This document shows positions 44,485 through 54,250 of a stretch of 64,000 nucleotides of DNA, piece by piece. Both the position numbers and the translations under genes were made by a program. This DNA comes from Microbacterium forte. GTDB lineage: Bacteria > Actinomycetota > Actinomycetes > Actinomycetales > Microbacteriaceae. The notes under the pieces are model-generated. The model worked only from the letters and a program-made list of their open reading frames with translations, was not told where the DNA came from and searched no databases. The first letter of the stretch is position 1, and each line of letters opens with the position of its first letter. The DNA is taken from assembly GCF_031885415.1 (NCBI RefSeq), contig NZ_CP116871.1, positions 124,001 through 188,000 on the forward strand, given 5' to 3'.

Positions 44485-45293
44485 GGCGAGCGCAGGCCGT
44501 GCTGCTGTGGGGCGCCACGGCGGTGCTTCTCGTGCTCGCCTTCACCGCGGTGTTCCCCGGGGTGCTCGCCACGCACGATCCCCTGCAGACGGACGTGCGG
44601 GCTTCGCTGCTGCCGCCGAGCGCCGACCACCTCTTCGGCACCGACCAGAGCGGGCGCGATGTCTTCTCACGGGTGGTCTACGGAGCCGGGCGCTCGATCG
44701 GCATCGGACTGCTCGCCACGGGCGTCGCCCTCGCGGTCGGACTCATCGTCGGGTCTCTGGCCGGGCTCGCTCCCCGGGGCGTCGACGCCGCACTCATGCG
44801 GGTGAACGACGTGCTGATGGCGTTCCCCGAGTTCCTGGTCGCGCTCGTGGTGGTGGCGGTGCTGGGGCCGGGTCCTGTGAACATCGCGATCGCCGTCACC
44901 CTCGCCGCCGTGCCCGTCTACATCCGCCTTGCGCGCGTGCAGACGCGCACGCTGCGCGGCGCAGAGCATGTCGAGGCCGCCCGCATCCTCGGGGTGCGCC
45001 CTGCGCCCGCCTTCGTGAGGCACGTCGTGCCCGGCGTGCTCGGGTCGCTCAGCGTCCTGGCGACGATCGGCATCGGATCGAGCATCCTCGGCGCGGCCGG
45101 ACTCAGCTTCCTCGGTCTCGGCCCATCGGAGCCGACGCCGGAATGGGGACTGATGCTCGCCGGCGGACGCAACGTGCTCGGTCAGGCCTGGTGGATCGCC
45201 GTCTTCCCCGGCATCGCGATCACGGTCACCGTCATCTCGGCCACGATCGTCGGTCGTGTGCTGCGAGCCAGAGCAGAGGGGCTGACGCCGTGA
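44481..45293 (+). CDS. ABC importer permease, DppC-like
   Basis: 270 residues with five to six transmembrane helices. The diagnostic periplasmic segment LFGTDQSGRDVFSRVVYGAGRS lies at ~50-70 and the coupling loop VEAARILGVRPAPAFVRHVVPGVLG at ~165. It forms the heterodimeric channel with the DppB-like protein. GTG start overlaps the upstream stop; its own stop overlaps the ATPase gene. Confidence 0.93.
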   Translation: MRRAQAVLLWGATAVLLVLAFTAVFPGVLATHDPLQTDVRASLLPPSADHLFGTDQSGRDVFSRVVYGAGRSIGIGLLATGVALAVGLIVGSLAGLAPRGVDAALMRVNDVLMAFPEFLVALVVVAVLGPGPVNIAIAVTLAAVPVYIRLARVQTRTLRGAEHVEAARILGVRPAPAFVRHVVPGVLGSLSVLATIGIGSSILGAAGLSFLGLGPSEPTPEWGLMLAGGRNVLGQAWWIAVFPGIAITVTVISATIVGRVLRARAEGLTP

Positions 45294-46798
45294 CCGCCGC
45301 GCTCGAACTCGTCGGCCTGCGCGTCGACTTCGGAGGGACGCCCGTGGTGAGCGGTGTGTCGCTGTCGGTCGAGCGAGGTGAATGCGTGGCGATCGTGGGA
45401 GAGTCCGGAGCCGGCAAGACCCTGACGGCGAGGGCTCTGCTGGGACTCGCTCCGCAGGGTGCTCACGTGGCGTTCGATCGACTCGTCGTCGACGGGACGG
45501 ACGCCGCCCGTCTCGGCGAGCGCGGGTGGCGGGCCCTCCGCGGCGCCCGCATCGGACTCGTCTCGCAGGATGCGCTGGTGTCTCTCGACCCGCTGCAGCG
45601 AGTGGGCTCGGAGATCGCCGAGCCGCTTCGTCTGCACGGACTCGCGACCGGGCGGGCCGCGTTGCGCGAAAAGGTGCAGGACCTGCTGCACCGGGTCTGG
45701 ATGCCCGACGCTGCCCGGCGGGCACGCCAGTATCCGCATCAGCTCTCCGGAGGGCTCCGGCAGAGAGCGCTGATCGCCTCGGCCATCGCGGCCGAACCCG
45801 CAGTCCTCGTCGCCGACGAGCCGACCACTGCGCTCGATGCCACCGTGCAGGCGAGGATCCTCGGGCTGTTGCGAGACATCGCCGATGCGGGCACCGCCAT
45901 CGTGTTCATCAGTCACGACTTCGCGGCCGTGCGCAGAATCGCGGATCGGGTGCTGGTGATGCGCAACGGCATCGTCGTCGAGTCAGGGCCCGTCGATGAG
46001 GTGCTCGAGAAGCCGCAGCACGAGTACACCCGTCAGCTCATCGCCGCCACGATCCACGAGCCTCGCGCAGAGCGTGAAGGCACGGCCGAGCCCGTGCTCG
46101 TCGCCGCCGGGGTCACGAAGGCGTTCGGCGATCTCGTCGCGGTGCAGAACGCGTCGTTCTCCGTGGCCGCCGGACGCACACTCGGCATCGTCGGGGAATC
46201 GGGATCGGGCAAGACGACGCTGGCGCGCATGATCGTGGGCGTCGAGGATGCGGACGACGGAGGCCTGCGGTGGATCGGACAGCACCGGGTGCAGCTCGTG
46301 CACCAGAATCCTCTCGGTGCCTTCGACCCGCGATGGACGATCGGGAGATCGCTGAGAGAGGCGCTCGCCGCCGGGGGTGTGCCTCGTCAGCAGCGAGCGG
46401 CTCGAGTGGTGGAGCTTCTCGCCGAGGTCGATCTCGACCCGACGCTCGCGAGCCGCAGACCCATCGCCCTGTCGGGCGGGCAGCGTCAGCGCGCGGCGAT
46501 CGCGCGGGCGCTCGCCGCAGAGCCCGAGGTGCTGGTTCTCGACGAGCCGGTATCGGCTCTCGACCCTTCGGTGCGTGAGAAGGTGCTGCAGCTCCTGCTG
46601 CGCCTCCAGCGCGAACGGGAGCTGACGATGATCTTCGTGTCGCACGACCTCGATGTCGTCGGCGCGGTGGCCGACGAGGTGCTCGTGATGCAGGACGGCG
46701 TGATCGTCGAGCAGGGAGCGGTCACCGACGTGTTCGCCGCGCCGCAGCATCCGTTCACCCGGGAGCTGCTCGAGGCGAACCGGCCCGTCAGTCCATGA
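45290..46798 (+). CDS. fused double ATPase of the peptide ABC importer (DppD-DppF type)
   Basis: 502 residues containing two complete ABC domains that power the importer. First: GESGAGKT, signature LSGGLRQR, VADEPTTALDA, ending in the Dpp-type KPQHEYTRQLIA. Second: GESGSGKT, signature LSGGQRQR, VLDEPVSALDP, ending PQHPFTRELLEA. Fusion of the D and F subunits into one chain removes the need for assembly of separate ATPases. GTG start overlaps the DppC-like stop. Its 3' end overlaps the convergent pentapeptide gene by 11 bases. Confidence 0.94.
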   Translation: MTAALELVGLRVDFGGTPVVSGVSLSVERGECVAIVGESGAGKTLTARALLGLAPQGAHVAFDRLVVDGTDAARLGERGWRALRGARIGLVSQDALVSLDPLQRVGSEIAEPLRLHGLATGRAALREKVQDLLHRVWMPDAARRARQYPHQLSGGLRQRALIASAIAAEPAVLVADEPTTALDATVQARILGLLRDIADAGTAIVFISHDFAAVRRIADRVLVMRNGIVVESGPVDEVLEKPQHEYTRQLIAATIHEPRAEREGTAEPVLVAAGVTKAFGDLVAVQNASFSVAAGRTLGIVGESGSGKTTLARMIVGVEDADDGGLRWIGQHRVQLVHQNPLGAFDPRWTIGRSLREALAAGGVPRQQRAARVVELLAEVDLDPTLASRRPIALSGGQRQRAAIARALAAEPEVLVLDEPVSALDPSVREKVLQLLLRLQRERELTMIFVSHDLDVVGAVADEVLVMQDGVIVEQGAVTDVFAAPQHPFTRELLEANRPVSP

Positions 46799-47438
46799 CC
46801 TGGATGCCGATCCCCGCCGCGAGCAGCGGCGCGAGCTGCTGCACCTGGAAACCGGTGAGCGTCGTGCCTCGCAGGCTGTTCGCATCGAGGAACGCAGAGG
46901 CGTCGAGTCCGCGGAGGTCGACGTGCCTGGCCCGCATCGCCCGGGTGTCGACCTCGTCAGAACGACTGCCGGTGAAGCCCACGCGCGTGAGTTCGGCCTG
47001 AGGCATGTCGAGGGTGCGGATGCCACAGTCGCGGACCTCGATGTCGGTGGCCTTCGCCGCCCCGAGATTGAGATAATCGATGCGCACGTCGCTGAGCAGC
47101 AGCTCGTCGATGCGAGCGCTGCTCAGATCGAGCGTGCCGATGCGGCCCCCACTGATGCGCACGCGGCGGATGCTCGCATCCCGCATCTTGAGCGATGCGA
47201 TCCGCACGCCGGTGAGGTCGACGTCGATGAGCGTGGCACCTGTCAGGTCGACCGCGTCGGCATCGGCGGCGACCGTGCACTGCTCGAGCGAGGCATGGGC
47301 GAGGTCGACCGTGCCCTCGAGATCGAGACTCGCTGCGATCAGATCGGCGCTGCGATGTGCTGCGGCGGGCGTGAACTCCCGCGGAAGGTCGGGCGCCGAG
47401 ACGCGGGGAGCCACGGGGGATTCGGGGGAGCGGGCCAT
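46788..47438 (-). CDS. pentapeptide-repeat protein
   Basis: 216 residues. From ~50 onward, short repeats of the A(D/N)LxX type are visible (VDLTGATLIDVDLTGVRIASLKMRDASIRRVRISGGRIGTLDLSSARIDELLLSDVRIDYLNL), predicting a right-handed quadrilateral beta-helix. Some pentapeptide proteins mimic DNA and protect gyrase, but most have no known role. Start: the ATG at 47438 giving MARSPESPV; the open frame continues far upstream antisense to ileS without features of a gene. Confidence 0.85.
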   Translation of the reverse strand: MARSPESPVAPRVSAPDLPREFTPAAAHRSADLIAASLDLEGTVDLAHASLEQCTVAADADAVDLTGATLIDVDLTGVRIASLKMRDASIRRVRISGGRIGTLDLSSARIDELLLSDVRIDYLNLGAAKATDIEVRDCGIRTLDMPQAELTRVGFTGSRSDEVDTRAMRARHVDLRGLDASAFLDANSLRGTTLTGFQVQQLAPLLAAGIGIQVMD

Positions 47439-47507
47439 GCTTCGAGGGTAGGGGGTGGGTGCGACAGCGCCCAGAGTGCTCAGGAGGCGCACCCCCGCCG
47501 CCGCGCG

Positions 47508-47513
47508 TACAAT
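47508..47513 (+). promoter_or_regulatory. -10 element of the ileS promoter
   Basis: TACAAT lies just upstream of the T-box; a transcript would begin near 47520. The 300-base gap between the pentapeptide gene and ileS is occupied by this promoter and the T-box leader. Confidence 0.6.
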
Positions 47514-47519
47514 GGAGAC

Positions 47520-47738
47520 ACGAGCATCGATCCGGACATCACCGGGGAGCTCTCGGAAGAACGGTCGGGCTCGCACGGGTCGACTCAGTAGAACCGAGCG
47601 GGGCAGGCCCGTCACAGCCGCAGTGAGAGTGGCTCCGCCGTGAGGCGCAGCACGCGAGGTGGTACCGCGGTTCCCCGGGATGAGATTCCGGACGGATCGT
47701 CCTCGCAGCAGCATCCGCCACGACTCCTGCGAGACGAC
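47520..47738 (+). promoter_or_regulatory. translational T-box riboswitch controlling ileS
   Basis: The leader contains the invariant T-box sequence AGGTGGTACCGCGG (47657-47670), whose TGGT bulge pairs with the free NCCA end of uncharged tRNA. Upstream, gacATCaccggggagc places an ATC isoleucine specifier codon at 47538-47540, close to the 5' end as in actinobacterial ultrashort stem I T-boxes. No intrinsic terminator follows; the downstream segment can pair near the start codon, so control should be at translation. Uncharged tRNA-Ile is expected to switch ileS on. Confidence 0.92.
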
Positions 47739-50700
47739 ATGACCTACCCGCGTTCCTCCTTCGGCCCCGCCGCCGACCAGGCTGCCTCCGTCGCACCGAG
47801 CCCTCGGTTCCCCCAGATCGAGCGCGAAGTGCTCGACTTCTGGGAGACCGACCAGACCTTCCGCGCCTCGATCGAGCAGCGCGAGGGCAACGACGAGTGG
47901 GTCTTCTACGACGGCCCGCCGTTCGCCAACGGCCTGCCGCACTACGGGCACCTGCTCACCGGGTACGCCAAGGATGTGTTCCCCCGCTTCCAGACCATGA
48001 TCGGCAAGAAGGTCGATCGCGTCTTCGGCTGGGACACGCACGGTCTGCCCGCTGAGCTCGAGGCCATGAAGCAGCTCGGCATCACCGAGAAGAGCCAGAT
48101 CGAAGAGATGGGCATCGACGTCTTCAACGCGAAAGCGAAGGACTCGGTGCTGAAGTACACGCACGAGTGGCAGGACTACGTCACGCGTCAGGCTCGCTGG
48201 GTCGACTTCGAGCGCGGGTACAAGACGCTCGACCTCGGCTACATGGAGAGCGTGCTCTGGGCGTTCAAGACGCTGTTCGACAAGGGGCTCGCCTACGAGG
48301 GCTACCGGGTGCTGCCGTACTGCTGGCGCGATGAGACCCCGCTGTCGGCGCACGAGCTGCGCATGGACGACGACGTCTACCAGAACCGTCAGGACCCGTC
48401 GGTCACCGTCACGTTCCCGCTGACCGGCGCGAAGGCCGAGGCCCTCGGACTCACCGCCGTGCGCGCGCTCGCCTGGACGACCACGCCCTGGACCCTCCCC
48501 ACCAACCTCGCGCTCGCCGTGGGACCCGACATCGAGTACGTCGTGCTCCCGGCAGGTCCCGGTGGAGCGGCGGACGTGCACCAGATCGCCGGAACGGCGG
48601 ATGCCGCAGTCGAGGCGTCCTCTCATCGCTACCTCCTCGCACGCGAGCTGCTCGGCGGCTACGTCAAGGACCTCGGCTACGAGAGCCTCGACGACGCGCT
48701 CGCCGCTGTCGACGCGACGGTGCGAGGAGCCGACCTGGAGGACGTCACCTACGACCGACTCTTCGACTACTACGCCGACGCCGAGACCTACGGCACCGAG
48801 AACGCCTGGCGCATCCTGGTCGACGACTACGTCACCGTCAGCGACGGCACCGGCATCGTCCACCAGGCTCCGGCCTACGGTGAGGACGACCAGCGGGTCG
48901 CCGGTGCCGCCGGCATCCCGACGATCCTGTCGCTCGACGACGGCGGGCGCTTCCTGCCGAACGTCACAGACGTCGCCGGCCAGCTCTGGATGGATGCGAA
49001 CACGCCGCTCATCCGTCTGCTCCGCGCCGAGGGACGACTGCTGCGCGAGCAGAGCTACGTGCACTCGTACCCGCACTGCTGGCGCTGCCGGAACCCCCTG
49101 ATCTACAAGGCCGTGTCGAGCTGGTTCATCCGTGTCACCGACATCAAGGACGACCTGCTCGCGAACAACGAGCAGATCACCTGGGTGCCCGAGAACGTCA
49201 AGCACGGCCAGTTCGGCAAGTGGCTCGAGGGGGCGCGCGACTGGTCGATCAGCCGCAACCGCTACTGGGGCTCGCCGATCCCGATCTGGAAGAGCGACGA
49301 CCCGGAGTACCCGCGCATCGACGCATACGGCTCTCTCGAAGAGATGGAGCGCGACTTCGGCACGCTGCCGCGCAACCCCGAGGGCGAGATCGACCTGCAC
49401 CGCCCCTACATCGACGACCTCACGCGTCCGAACCCCGACGACCCCACCGGCAAGAGCACGATGCGCCGCATCGAGGACGTGTTCGACGTGTGGTTCGACT
49501 CGGGTTCGATGCCGTACGCGCAGGTGCACTATCCGTTCGAGAACCAGGAGTGGTTCGACACGCACGCACCCGCCGACTTCATCGTCGAGTACATCGGGCA
49601 GACGCGTGGCTGGTTCTACGTCATGCATGTGCTGTCGACCGCGCTCTTCGATCGTCCGGCCTTCACCGGTGTCAGCTGCCACGGCATCGTGCTGGGCAAC
49701 GACGGCTACAAGATGTCGAAGTCGCTGCGCAACTATCCGGATGTCTCCGAGGTGCTCGACCGCGACGGCTCCGACGCGATGCGCTGGTTCCTCATGTCGA
49801 GCTCCGTGCTGCGCGGTGGCAACCTCGCGGTCACCGAAGAGGGCATCCGCTCGGGCGTCCGCGAGTTCCTGCTTCCGCTGTGGAACTCGTGGTACTTCTT
49901 CGCGACGTATGCGAACGCGGCCAAGCCGGGCGGCTACGAGGCGACCTGGCGCACGGACTCGACCGACGTGCTCGACAGGTACATCCTGGCTCGGCTCGGC
50001 GACCTCGTGCGCGACGTGCGGGCGGACCTCGAGGGACTCGACTCGACGACGGCGTCCGCTCGTCTGCGCGACTTCGCCGAGGTCCTCACCAACTGGTACA
50101 TCCGCCGCTCGCGCGACCGGTTCTGGGAGGGCTCGAACACCGAGGCCTTCGACACGCTCTACACCGTGCTCGAGACGCTGACCCGCGTCGCGGCTCCGCT
50201 CGTGCCGCTCGTCAGCGAGCGCGTCTGGCAGGGGCTCACAGGCGGACGCAGCGTGCACCTGCAGGACTGGCCTGACGCCACCGCGTTCCCCGCCGCCGAC
50301 GAGATCCGGAATGCCATGGATGCCGTCCGCGAGCTCTCGAGCGTCGGCAACGCGTTGCGCAAGAAGGAGAAGCTGCGCGTGCGTCTGCCGCTCGCCCGCC
50401 TCACGGTCGTGTCACCGCTGGCAGGGACGCTCGGCCAGTTCGAGGACATCCTCCGCGAGGAGCTCAACGTCAAGTCGGTCGAGCTCGTCCCGCAGTCCGA
50501 GACGACTGCCGCGGACTACGGCATCAGCCACCGGCTCAGCGTCAACGCGCGTGCCGCCGGCCCGCGGCTCGGCAAGAACGTGCAGACCGTGATCAAAGCC
50601 GCGAAGGCAGGCGACTGGTCGGAGAGCGACGGCGTCGTCACCGCGGGCGGTATCGCTCTCGAGCCGTCGGAGTACGAGCTCGCGCTCGAGACCGCCGGTC

Positions 50701-51104
50701 GTCCGGAGGGCGAGGCTCTCGCCCTCGTGCCGACGGGGGGCGTCGTGCTGCTCGATACGCAGACGACACCCGAGCTCGAAGCGGAGGGACTCGCCCGCGA
50801 CGCGATCCGCGTCGTGCAGGAGGCCCGCAAGAACGCTGACCTCGACGTGAGCGATCGCATCGTGCTCGCGCTCAACGTGAGCCCGGGGGACGCCGAGGCG
50901 CTGCAGGCGCATGCGGAGCTGATCGCAGGGGAGACCCTGGCTGTGGCGTTCGCTGTGCAGGCCACCGACGAGATGAACGCTCTCGTGCAGGACGTCACCA
51001 GCCCGGGAGGCGGCGTGTTCCGCAGCGGGGCGACCGCGCTGGGCGCCGACAAGCGTCCGATCATCGTCACGATCGACACGAACATCGAGGAGCCGAGCGC
51101 ATGA
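47739..51104 (+). CDS. ileS: isoleucyl-tRNA synthetase, type 2
   Basis: Charges tRNA-Ile; 1121 residues. HIGH-type motif reads LPHYGH in [14 protein letters not shown] and KMSKS is intact ([12 protein letters not shown]), with the CP1 editing domain ([15 protein letters not shown]) present. The HYGH form and long C-terminal region are those of the eukaryote-like type 2 enzymes, a group known for low sensitivity to mupirocin. The start is the ATG giving MTYPRSSFG; in-frame sequence upstream is the T-box leader. Overlaps folC by four bases. Confidence 0.97.
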   Translation: MTYPRSSFGPAADQAASVAPSPRFPQIEREVLDFWETDQTFRASIEQREGNDEWVFYDGPPFANGLPHYGHLLTGYAKDVFPRFQTMIGKKVDRVFGWDTHGLPAELEAMKQLGITEKSQIEEMGIDVFNAKAKDSVLKYTHEWQDYVTRQARWVDFERGYKTLDLGYMESVLWAFKTLFDKGLAYEGYRVLPYCWRDETPLSAHELRMDDDVYQNRQDPSVTVTFPLTGAKAEALGLTAVRALAWTTTPWTLPTNLALAVGPDIEYVVLPAGPGGAADVHQIAGTADAAVEASSHRYLLARELLGGYVKDLGYESLDDALAAVDATVRGADLEDVTYDRLFDYYADAETYGTENAWRILVDDYVTVSDGTGIVHQAPAYGEDDQRVAGAAGIPTILSLDDGGRFLPNVTDVAGQLWMDANTPLIRLLRAEGRLLREQSYVHSYPHCWRCRNPLIYKAVSSWFIRVTDIKDDLLANNEQITWVPENVKHGQFGKWLEGARDWSISRNRYWGSPIPIWKSDDPEYPRIDAYGSLEEMERDFGTLPRNPEGEIDLHRPYIDDLTRPNPDDPTGKSTMRRIEDVFDVWFDSGSMPYAQVHYPFENQEWFDTHAPADFIVEYIGQTRGWFYVMHVLSTALFDRPAFTGVSCHGIVLGNDGYKMSKSLRNYPDVSEVLDRDGSDAMRWFLMSSSVLRGGNLAVTEEGIRSGVREFLLPLWNSWYFFATYANAAKPGGYEATWRTDSTDVLDRYILARLGDLVRDVRADLEGLDSTTASARLRDFAEVLTNWYIRRSRDRFWEGSNTEAFDTLYTVLETLTRVAAPLVPLVSERVWQGLTGGRSVHLQDWPDATAFPAADEIRNAMDAVRELSSVGNALRKKEKLRVRLPLARLTVVSPLAGTLGQFEDILREELNVKSVELVPQSETTAADYGISHRLSVNARAAGPRLGKNVQTVIKAAKAGDWSESDGVVTAGGIALEPSEYELALETAGRPEGEALALVPTGGVVLLDTQTTPELEAEGLARDAIRVVQEARKNADLDVSDRIVLALNVSPGDAEALQAHAELIAGETLAVAFAVQATDEMNALVQDVTSPGGGVFRSGATALGADKRPIIVTIDTNIEEPSA

Positions 51105-52453
51105 GCGCACGTGACAGGGCGGATGCCGTCTACGAGACGCTGCTGAGCCGCGCGGGGGAGCGCTGGGTGCAGCCGCGCAAGGAGCGCACCGCGCGCATCC
51201 TCACCTACCTCGACGACCCGCAGCGCACCTATCGCGTCGTGCACATCACGGGGACCAACGGCAAGACGTCGACGGCTCGGATGATCGAGACTCTGCTTCG
51301 GGCGCACGGGCTGCGCACCGGGCTGTTCACGAGTCCTCATCTCGAGCGCTTCACCGAGCGGATCATGATCGACGGCGAGCCGATCGAGGATGCCGCTGTC
51401 GCCGACGCGTGGGATGAGATCGAGCCCTTCGTCGAGATCGTCGACGCCGAGCTCGAGGCCGCAGGGGAGGAGCCGCTCACGTTCTTCGAGCTGCTCACCG
51501 TGCTCGCCTTCGTGGCCGTGGCCGATGCCCCTGTCGACGTGCTCGTGCTCGAGGTGGGCATGGGCGGCGAGTGGGACTCGACCAACACGGCGGACGGCGA
51601 CGTGGCGGTCTTCGCGCCCATCGACATCGACCACGCGGATCGTCTCGGAAGCACGATCGCCGAGATCGCGACGGTCAAGGCGGGGATCATCAAGGAAGGC
51701 GCGGCCGTCGTCTCGGCGCAGCAGCCCGCAGAGGCCGCTGAAGTGCTGCGTCGCGTCGCCGCCGAGAAGAACGCCACGATCGCGTTCGAGGGTGAGGAGT
51801 TCGGGCTTGCCGACCAGAAGCTCGCCGTCGGTGGACAGCTGTTGACCATCCGCGGACTCGCCGGCGCCTATGTCGAGGAGTACCTGCCGCAGTACGGTGC
51901 TCACCAGGGGCACAACGCCGCCCTCGCGGTCGCCGCCGTGGAGTCGCTGATCGGAGGCGGCGAGCAGCCGATCGCCGCCGACATCATCTCCGAGGGGCTC
52001 CAGGGAGCGACCTCGCCCGGACGCCTCCAGCTGCTGGGGATCGCTCCGACGGTGATCGTCGATGCCGCGCACAACCCGCACGGCGCCGCCGCGCTCGTTC
52101 TCGCGATGGACGACAGCTTCGACTTCGACGAGTGGGGCGTCGTGCTGGGTGTGCTCGCCGACAAGGACGCCGCCGGCATCGTCGCGAAGCTCGCACCTGC
52201 AGCAGCGCACGTCTTCGCCACCGCGCCGGAGTCCGACCGCGCGAGCGACGCGGATCTCATCGCCGACCTCGTCGAGGCGACGGGACAGCGTGCGACCGTC
52301 CATCCGACCCTCGCTGAGGCTGCTGATGCCGCACGGGAATGGGCGGCATCGTCCGATCGCCGAGCCGTCGTGATCGCCGGGTCGGTCGTGCTCGCCGGCG
52401 AGGCGATCGCCCTCGCCGAGGCAGAGGACTGGAAGTCCGGGTGGCGCGCATGA
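51101..52453 (+). CDS. folC: folylpolyglutamate synthase / dihydrofolate synthase
   Basis: Mur-ligase-family enzyme adding glutamate to (dihydro)folate or to dihydropteroate. 450 residues with P-loop [13 protein letters not shown] (~52), folate loop [12 protein letters not shown], metal-site [12 protein letters not shown] and [13 protein letters not shown]. It lies between ileS and a DUF4233 gene, overlapping both by four bases, so T-box control of ileS may also affect it. Confidence 0.95.
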   Translation: MSARDRADAVYETLLSRAGERWVQPRKERTARILTYLDDPQRTYRVVHITGTNGKTSTARMIETLLRAHGLRTGLFTSPHLERFTERIMIDGEPIEDAAVADAWDEIEPFVEIVDAELEAAGEEPLTFFELLTVLAFVAVADAPVDVLVLEVGMGGEWDSTNTADGDVAVFAPIDIDHADRLGSTIAEIATVKAGIIKEGAAVVSAQQPAEAAEVLRRVAAEKNATIAFEGEEFGLADQKLAVGGQLLTIRGLAGAYVEEYLPQYGAHQGHNAALAVAAVESLIGGGEQPIAADIISEGLQGATSPGRLQLLGIAPTVIVDAAHNPHGAAALVLAMDDSFDFDEWGVVLGVLADKDAAGIVAKLAPAAAHVFATAPESDRASDADLIADLVEATGQRATVHPTLAEAADAAREWAASSDRRAVVIAGSVVLAGEAIALAEAEDWKSGWRA

Positions 52454-52863
52454 CCGCCGTCTCCCCGTCTGCGCGTCCTCCGCGTCCGCCCCGCACGCTC
52501 GTACAGAAGCTGGCGCCGATCGTGCTCGGGTTCGAGTCGATCGTCGTCTTCCTCGCGGGCCTCACGGTCTTCGGTCTGAAGTCGCTGCCTGCCGGCATCC
52601 CGCAGTGGTGGGGGATCGTCGGCGGCGCGGTCGTGGGACTCGCCTGCATCGCCGTCGCCGGGATGATCACGAAGCCCTGGGCGATCACCGCAGGGTGGAT
52701 CCTGCAGGTCGTCATCGCGCTGGCGGCTATCCTGGTGCCCGCGATCCTGCTCGTCGTCGTGGTTTTCGGCGGCATGTGGGGGTATGCGACGATCATGGGG
52801 GCCCGATTGGACGCACGACGTCCTGACGGGCCCACGACCGAGACTCAGACAGAGAGTGAATGA
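52450..52863 (+). CDS. DUF4233 membrane protein
   Basis: 137 residues with four hydrophobic helices (~22-42, 50-75, 80-100 region, 95-115) and charged ends. DUF4233 proteins consistently follow folC in actinobacteria; no function is known. The ATG overlaps the folC stop (ATGA), and ndk begins two bases after the stop. Confidence 0.88.
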   Translation: MTAVSPSARPPRPPRTLVQKLAPIVLGFESIVVFLAGLTVFGLKSLPAGIPQWWGIVGGAVVGLACIAVAGMITKPWAITAGWILQVVIALAAILVPAILLVVVVFGGMWGYATIMGARLDARRPDGPTTETQTESE

Positions 52864-52864
52864 C

Positions 52865-53281
52865 ATGGCCACCGAAGAAACCCTCGTCCTCGTAAAGCCC
52901 GATGGCGTCGCCCGCGGCCTCACGGGCACGATCCTGGCTCGCATCGAAGCGAAGGGATACTCCCTCGTCGACATCCGCCTGGTCGAGCCCGACCGCGACC
53001 TGCTGGCCGAGCACTATGCCGAGCACGAGGGCAAGCCGTTCTACGAGCCGCTCCTCGAGTTCATGCTCTCAGGGCCGTCCGTCGCGATCCGCCTCGCGGG
53101 CAACCGCGTGATCGAGGGCTTCCGGTCGCTCGCCGGCACGACCGACCCCACCACCGCCGCACCCGGTACGATCCGTGGCGACTTCGGTCGCGACTGGGGC
53201 CTCAAGGTGCAGCAGAACCTCGTGCACGGCTCGGACAGCCCCGAGTCGGCCGCACGCGAGCTCGGCATCTGGTTCGACTGA
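52865..53281 (+). CDS. ndk: nucleoside diphosphate kinase
   Basis: Balances nucleoside triphosphate pools by gamma-phosphate transfer. 138 residues, normal for the family. The phosphohistidine is in NLVHGSDSPESAARE near residue 117; nucleotide contacts in LVKPDGVARG and RLAGNRVIEGFRSLAG. Last gene of the ileS operon, followed by a very strong terminator. Confidence 0.98.
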   Translation: MATEETLVLVKPDGVARGLTGTILARIEAKGYSLVDIRLVEPDRDLLAEHYAEHEGKPFYEPLLEFMLSGPSVAIRLAGNRVIEGFRSLAGTTDPTTAAPGTIRGDFGRDWGLKVQQNLVHGSDSPESAARELGIWFD

Positions 53282-53291
53282 CCGATCCGCT

Positions 53292-53337
53292 CACGACGAA
53301 GCCCGCCGCACGAGATCGTGCGGCGGGCTTCGTCGTG
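53292..53337. terminator. bidirectional terminator between ndk and VKOR
   Basis: A perfect 22-base-pair inverted repeat (cacgacgaagcccgccgcac... with its complement) around a two-base centre, located between two convergent genes. It is the strongest hairpin in the window. Confidence 0.9.
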
Positions 53338-53351
53338 TCAGGGGTGAGGAC

Positions 53352-53969
53352 TCAGAAGATGATGCGCGCCATCTCGCCGAGGAAGTCGAGACCCTTCAGC
53401 TGAGCCATCACGATGATGATCGCGTAGGCCAGGATGGTCGCCAGCGGAACCCAGACCATGAGCTTGTCCGCACGCGCCTGGGCCTTCTCGCTCTTGGTGA
53501 ACGTGCCGTTCCGAGTGAGATGCAGCGTGGTTGCGAAGAACGTCGGGATGGTCACGGCCCAGGTCACCATGCACCACGGGCACAGCACTCCGAGGTTCGA
53601 TGCATACAGGCTCTGGCCGATCAGCCAGCAGACGAGTCCGAATGCGAACGTGATGCCGGCGCCGAACGCAGCCCAGAACCAGCGGGGAAAGCGGGCTCCA
53701 GCGAGGATCGCGACCCCGACGACCAACGGCGCCATCCACCCGGTCAGTCCGAGCAGCGGGTTGGGGAAGCCGAAGATCTCGCCCTGCCACGAGCCCAGGT
53801 TCTTGCTGCACTGGATGAAGGGGCTGACGTCGCAGGCCAGGGCATCGGTCGGGTTCTCGAGAAGCACGAACTTCTCGACCGTGAGCTGGAAGGCGGCGAA
53901 CCAGCCGATGACGCTCGCGATGATCAACCACACGGCATAGACGACGGGGCGGGTGCGCTGCTCGCTCAT
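53352..53969 (-). CDS. vitamin K epoxide reductase (VKOR) family protein
   Basis: Membrane enzyme that reoxidises a DsbA-like thiol oxidase using quinone, driving disulfide formation outside the cytoplasm. 205 residues with about five transmembrane helices. The active-site CPWC (VLCPWCMVTW, ~130) and the loop cysteines (ALACDVSPFIQCSKNLGSWQG, ~45-60) are intact. No thioredoxin domain is fused and no DsbA partner lies nearby. Confidence 0.94.
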   Translation of the reverse strand: MSEQRTRPVVYAVWLIIASVIGWFAAFQLTVEKFVLLENPTDALACDVSPFIQCSKNLGSWQGEIFGFPNPLLGLTGWMAPLVVGVAILAGARFPRWFWAAFGAGITFAFGLVCWLIGQSLYASNLGVLCPWCMVTWAVTIPTFFATTLHLTRNGTFTKSEKAQARADKLMVWVPLATILAYAIIIVMAQLKGLDFLGEMARIIF

Positions 53970-54067
53970 GTCTGGATTCTCTCAGCGATCGCTATGTATC
54001 GGGCGTGAGCGCGCCGGAGAAAACGACTCAGTGCCCCGACGATGCCGCGAACCGGCGCACTTGGTGC

Positions 54068-54073
54068 GATAAT
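54068..54073 (+). promoter_or_regulatory. possible -10 element of rne
   Basis: GATAAT (in TGCGATAATGG) lies about 180 bases before the ribonuclease gene. The 281-base gap is otherwise a probable long leader with small dyads such as gcggcacctgcgggtgccgc; RNase E genes elsewhere are autoregulated through their leaders, so this could matter. Confidence 0.45.
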
Positions 54074-54250
54074 GGCCTGTGATGCATCGCTCGATCCTGT
54101 CGCGGCGGGCATCGACGCAGACTTCGGGGCCGTATGCCCCTCGTGATCAGAGCCATGAGCCGGTCGCACACCGAATGAGTTCGCGGCACCTGCGGGTGCC
54201 GCATGAGAGTTAGCGGAACACGAAGTGTCCGCGCGAGGAGCAAGCCAGAG

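Noticed and set aside
47439..50258. Upstream extension of the pentapeptide gene antisense to ileS
   Set aside because: The frame stays open by composition only; the repeats and a sensible start begin at 47438.
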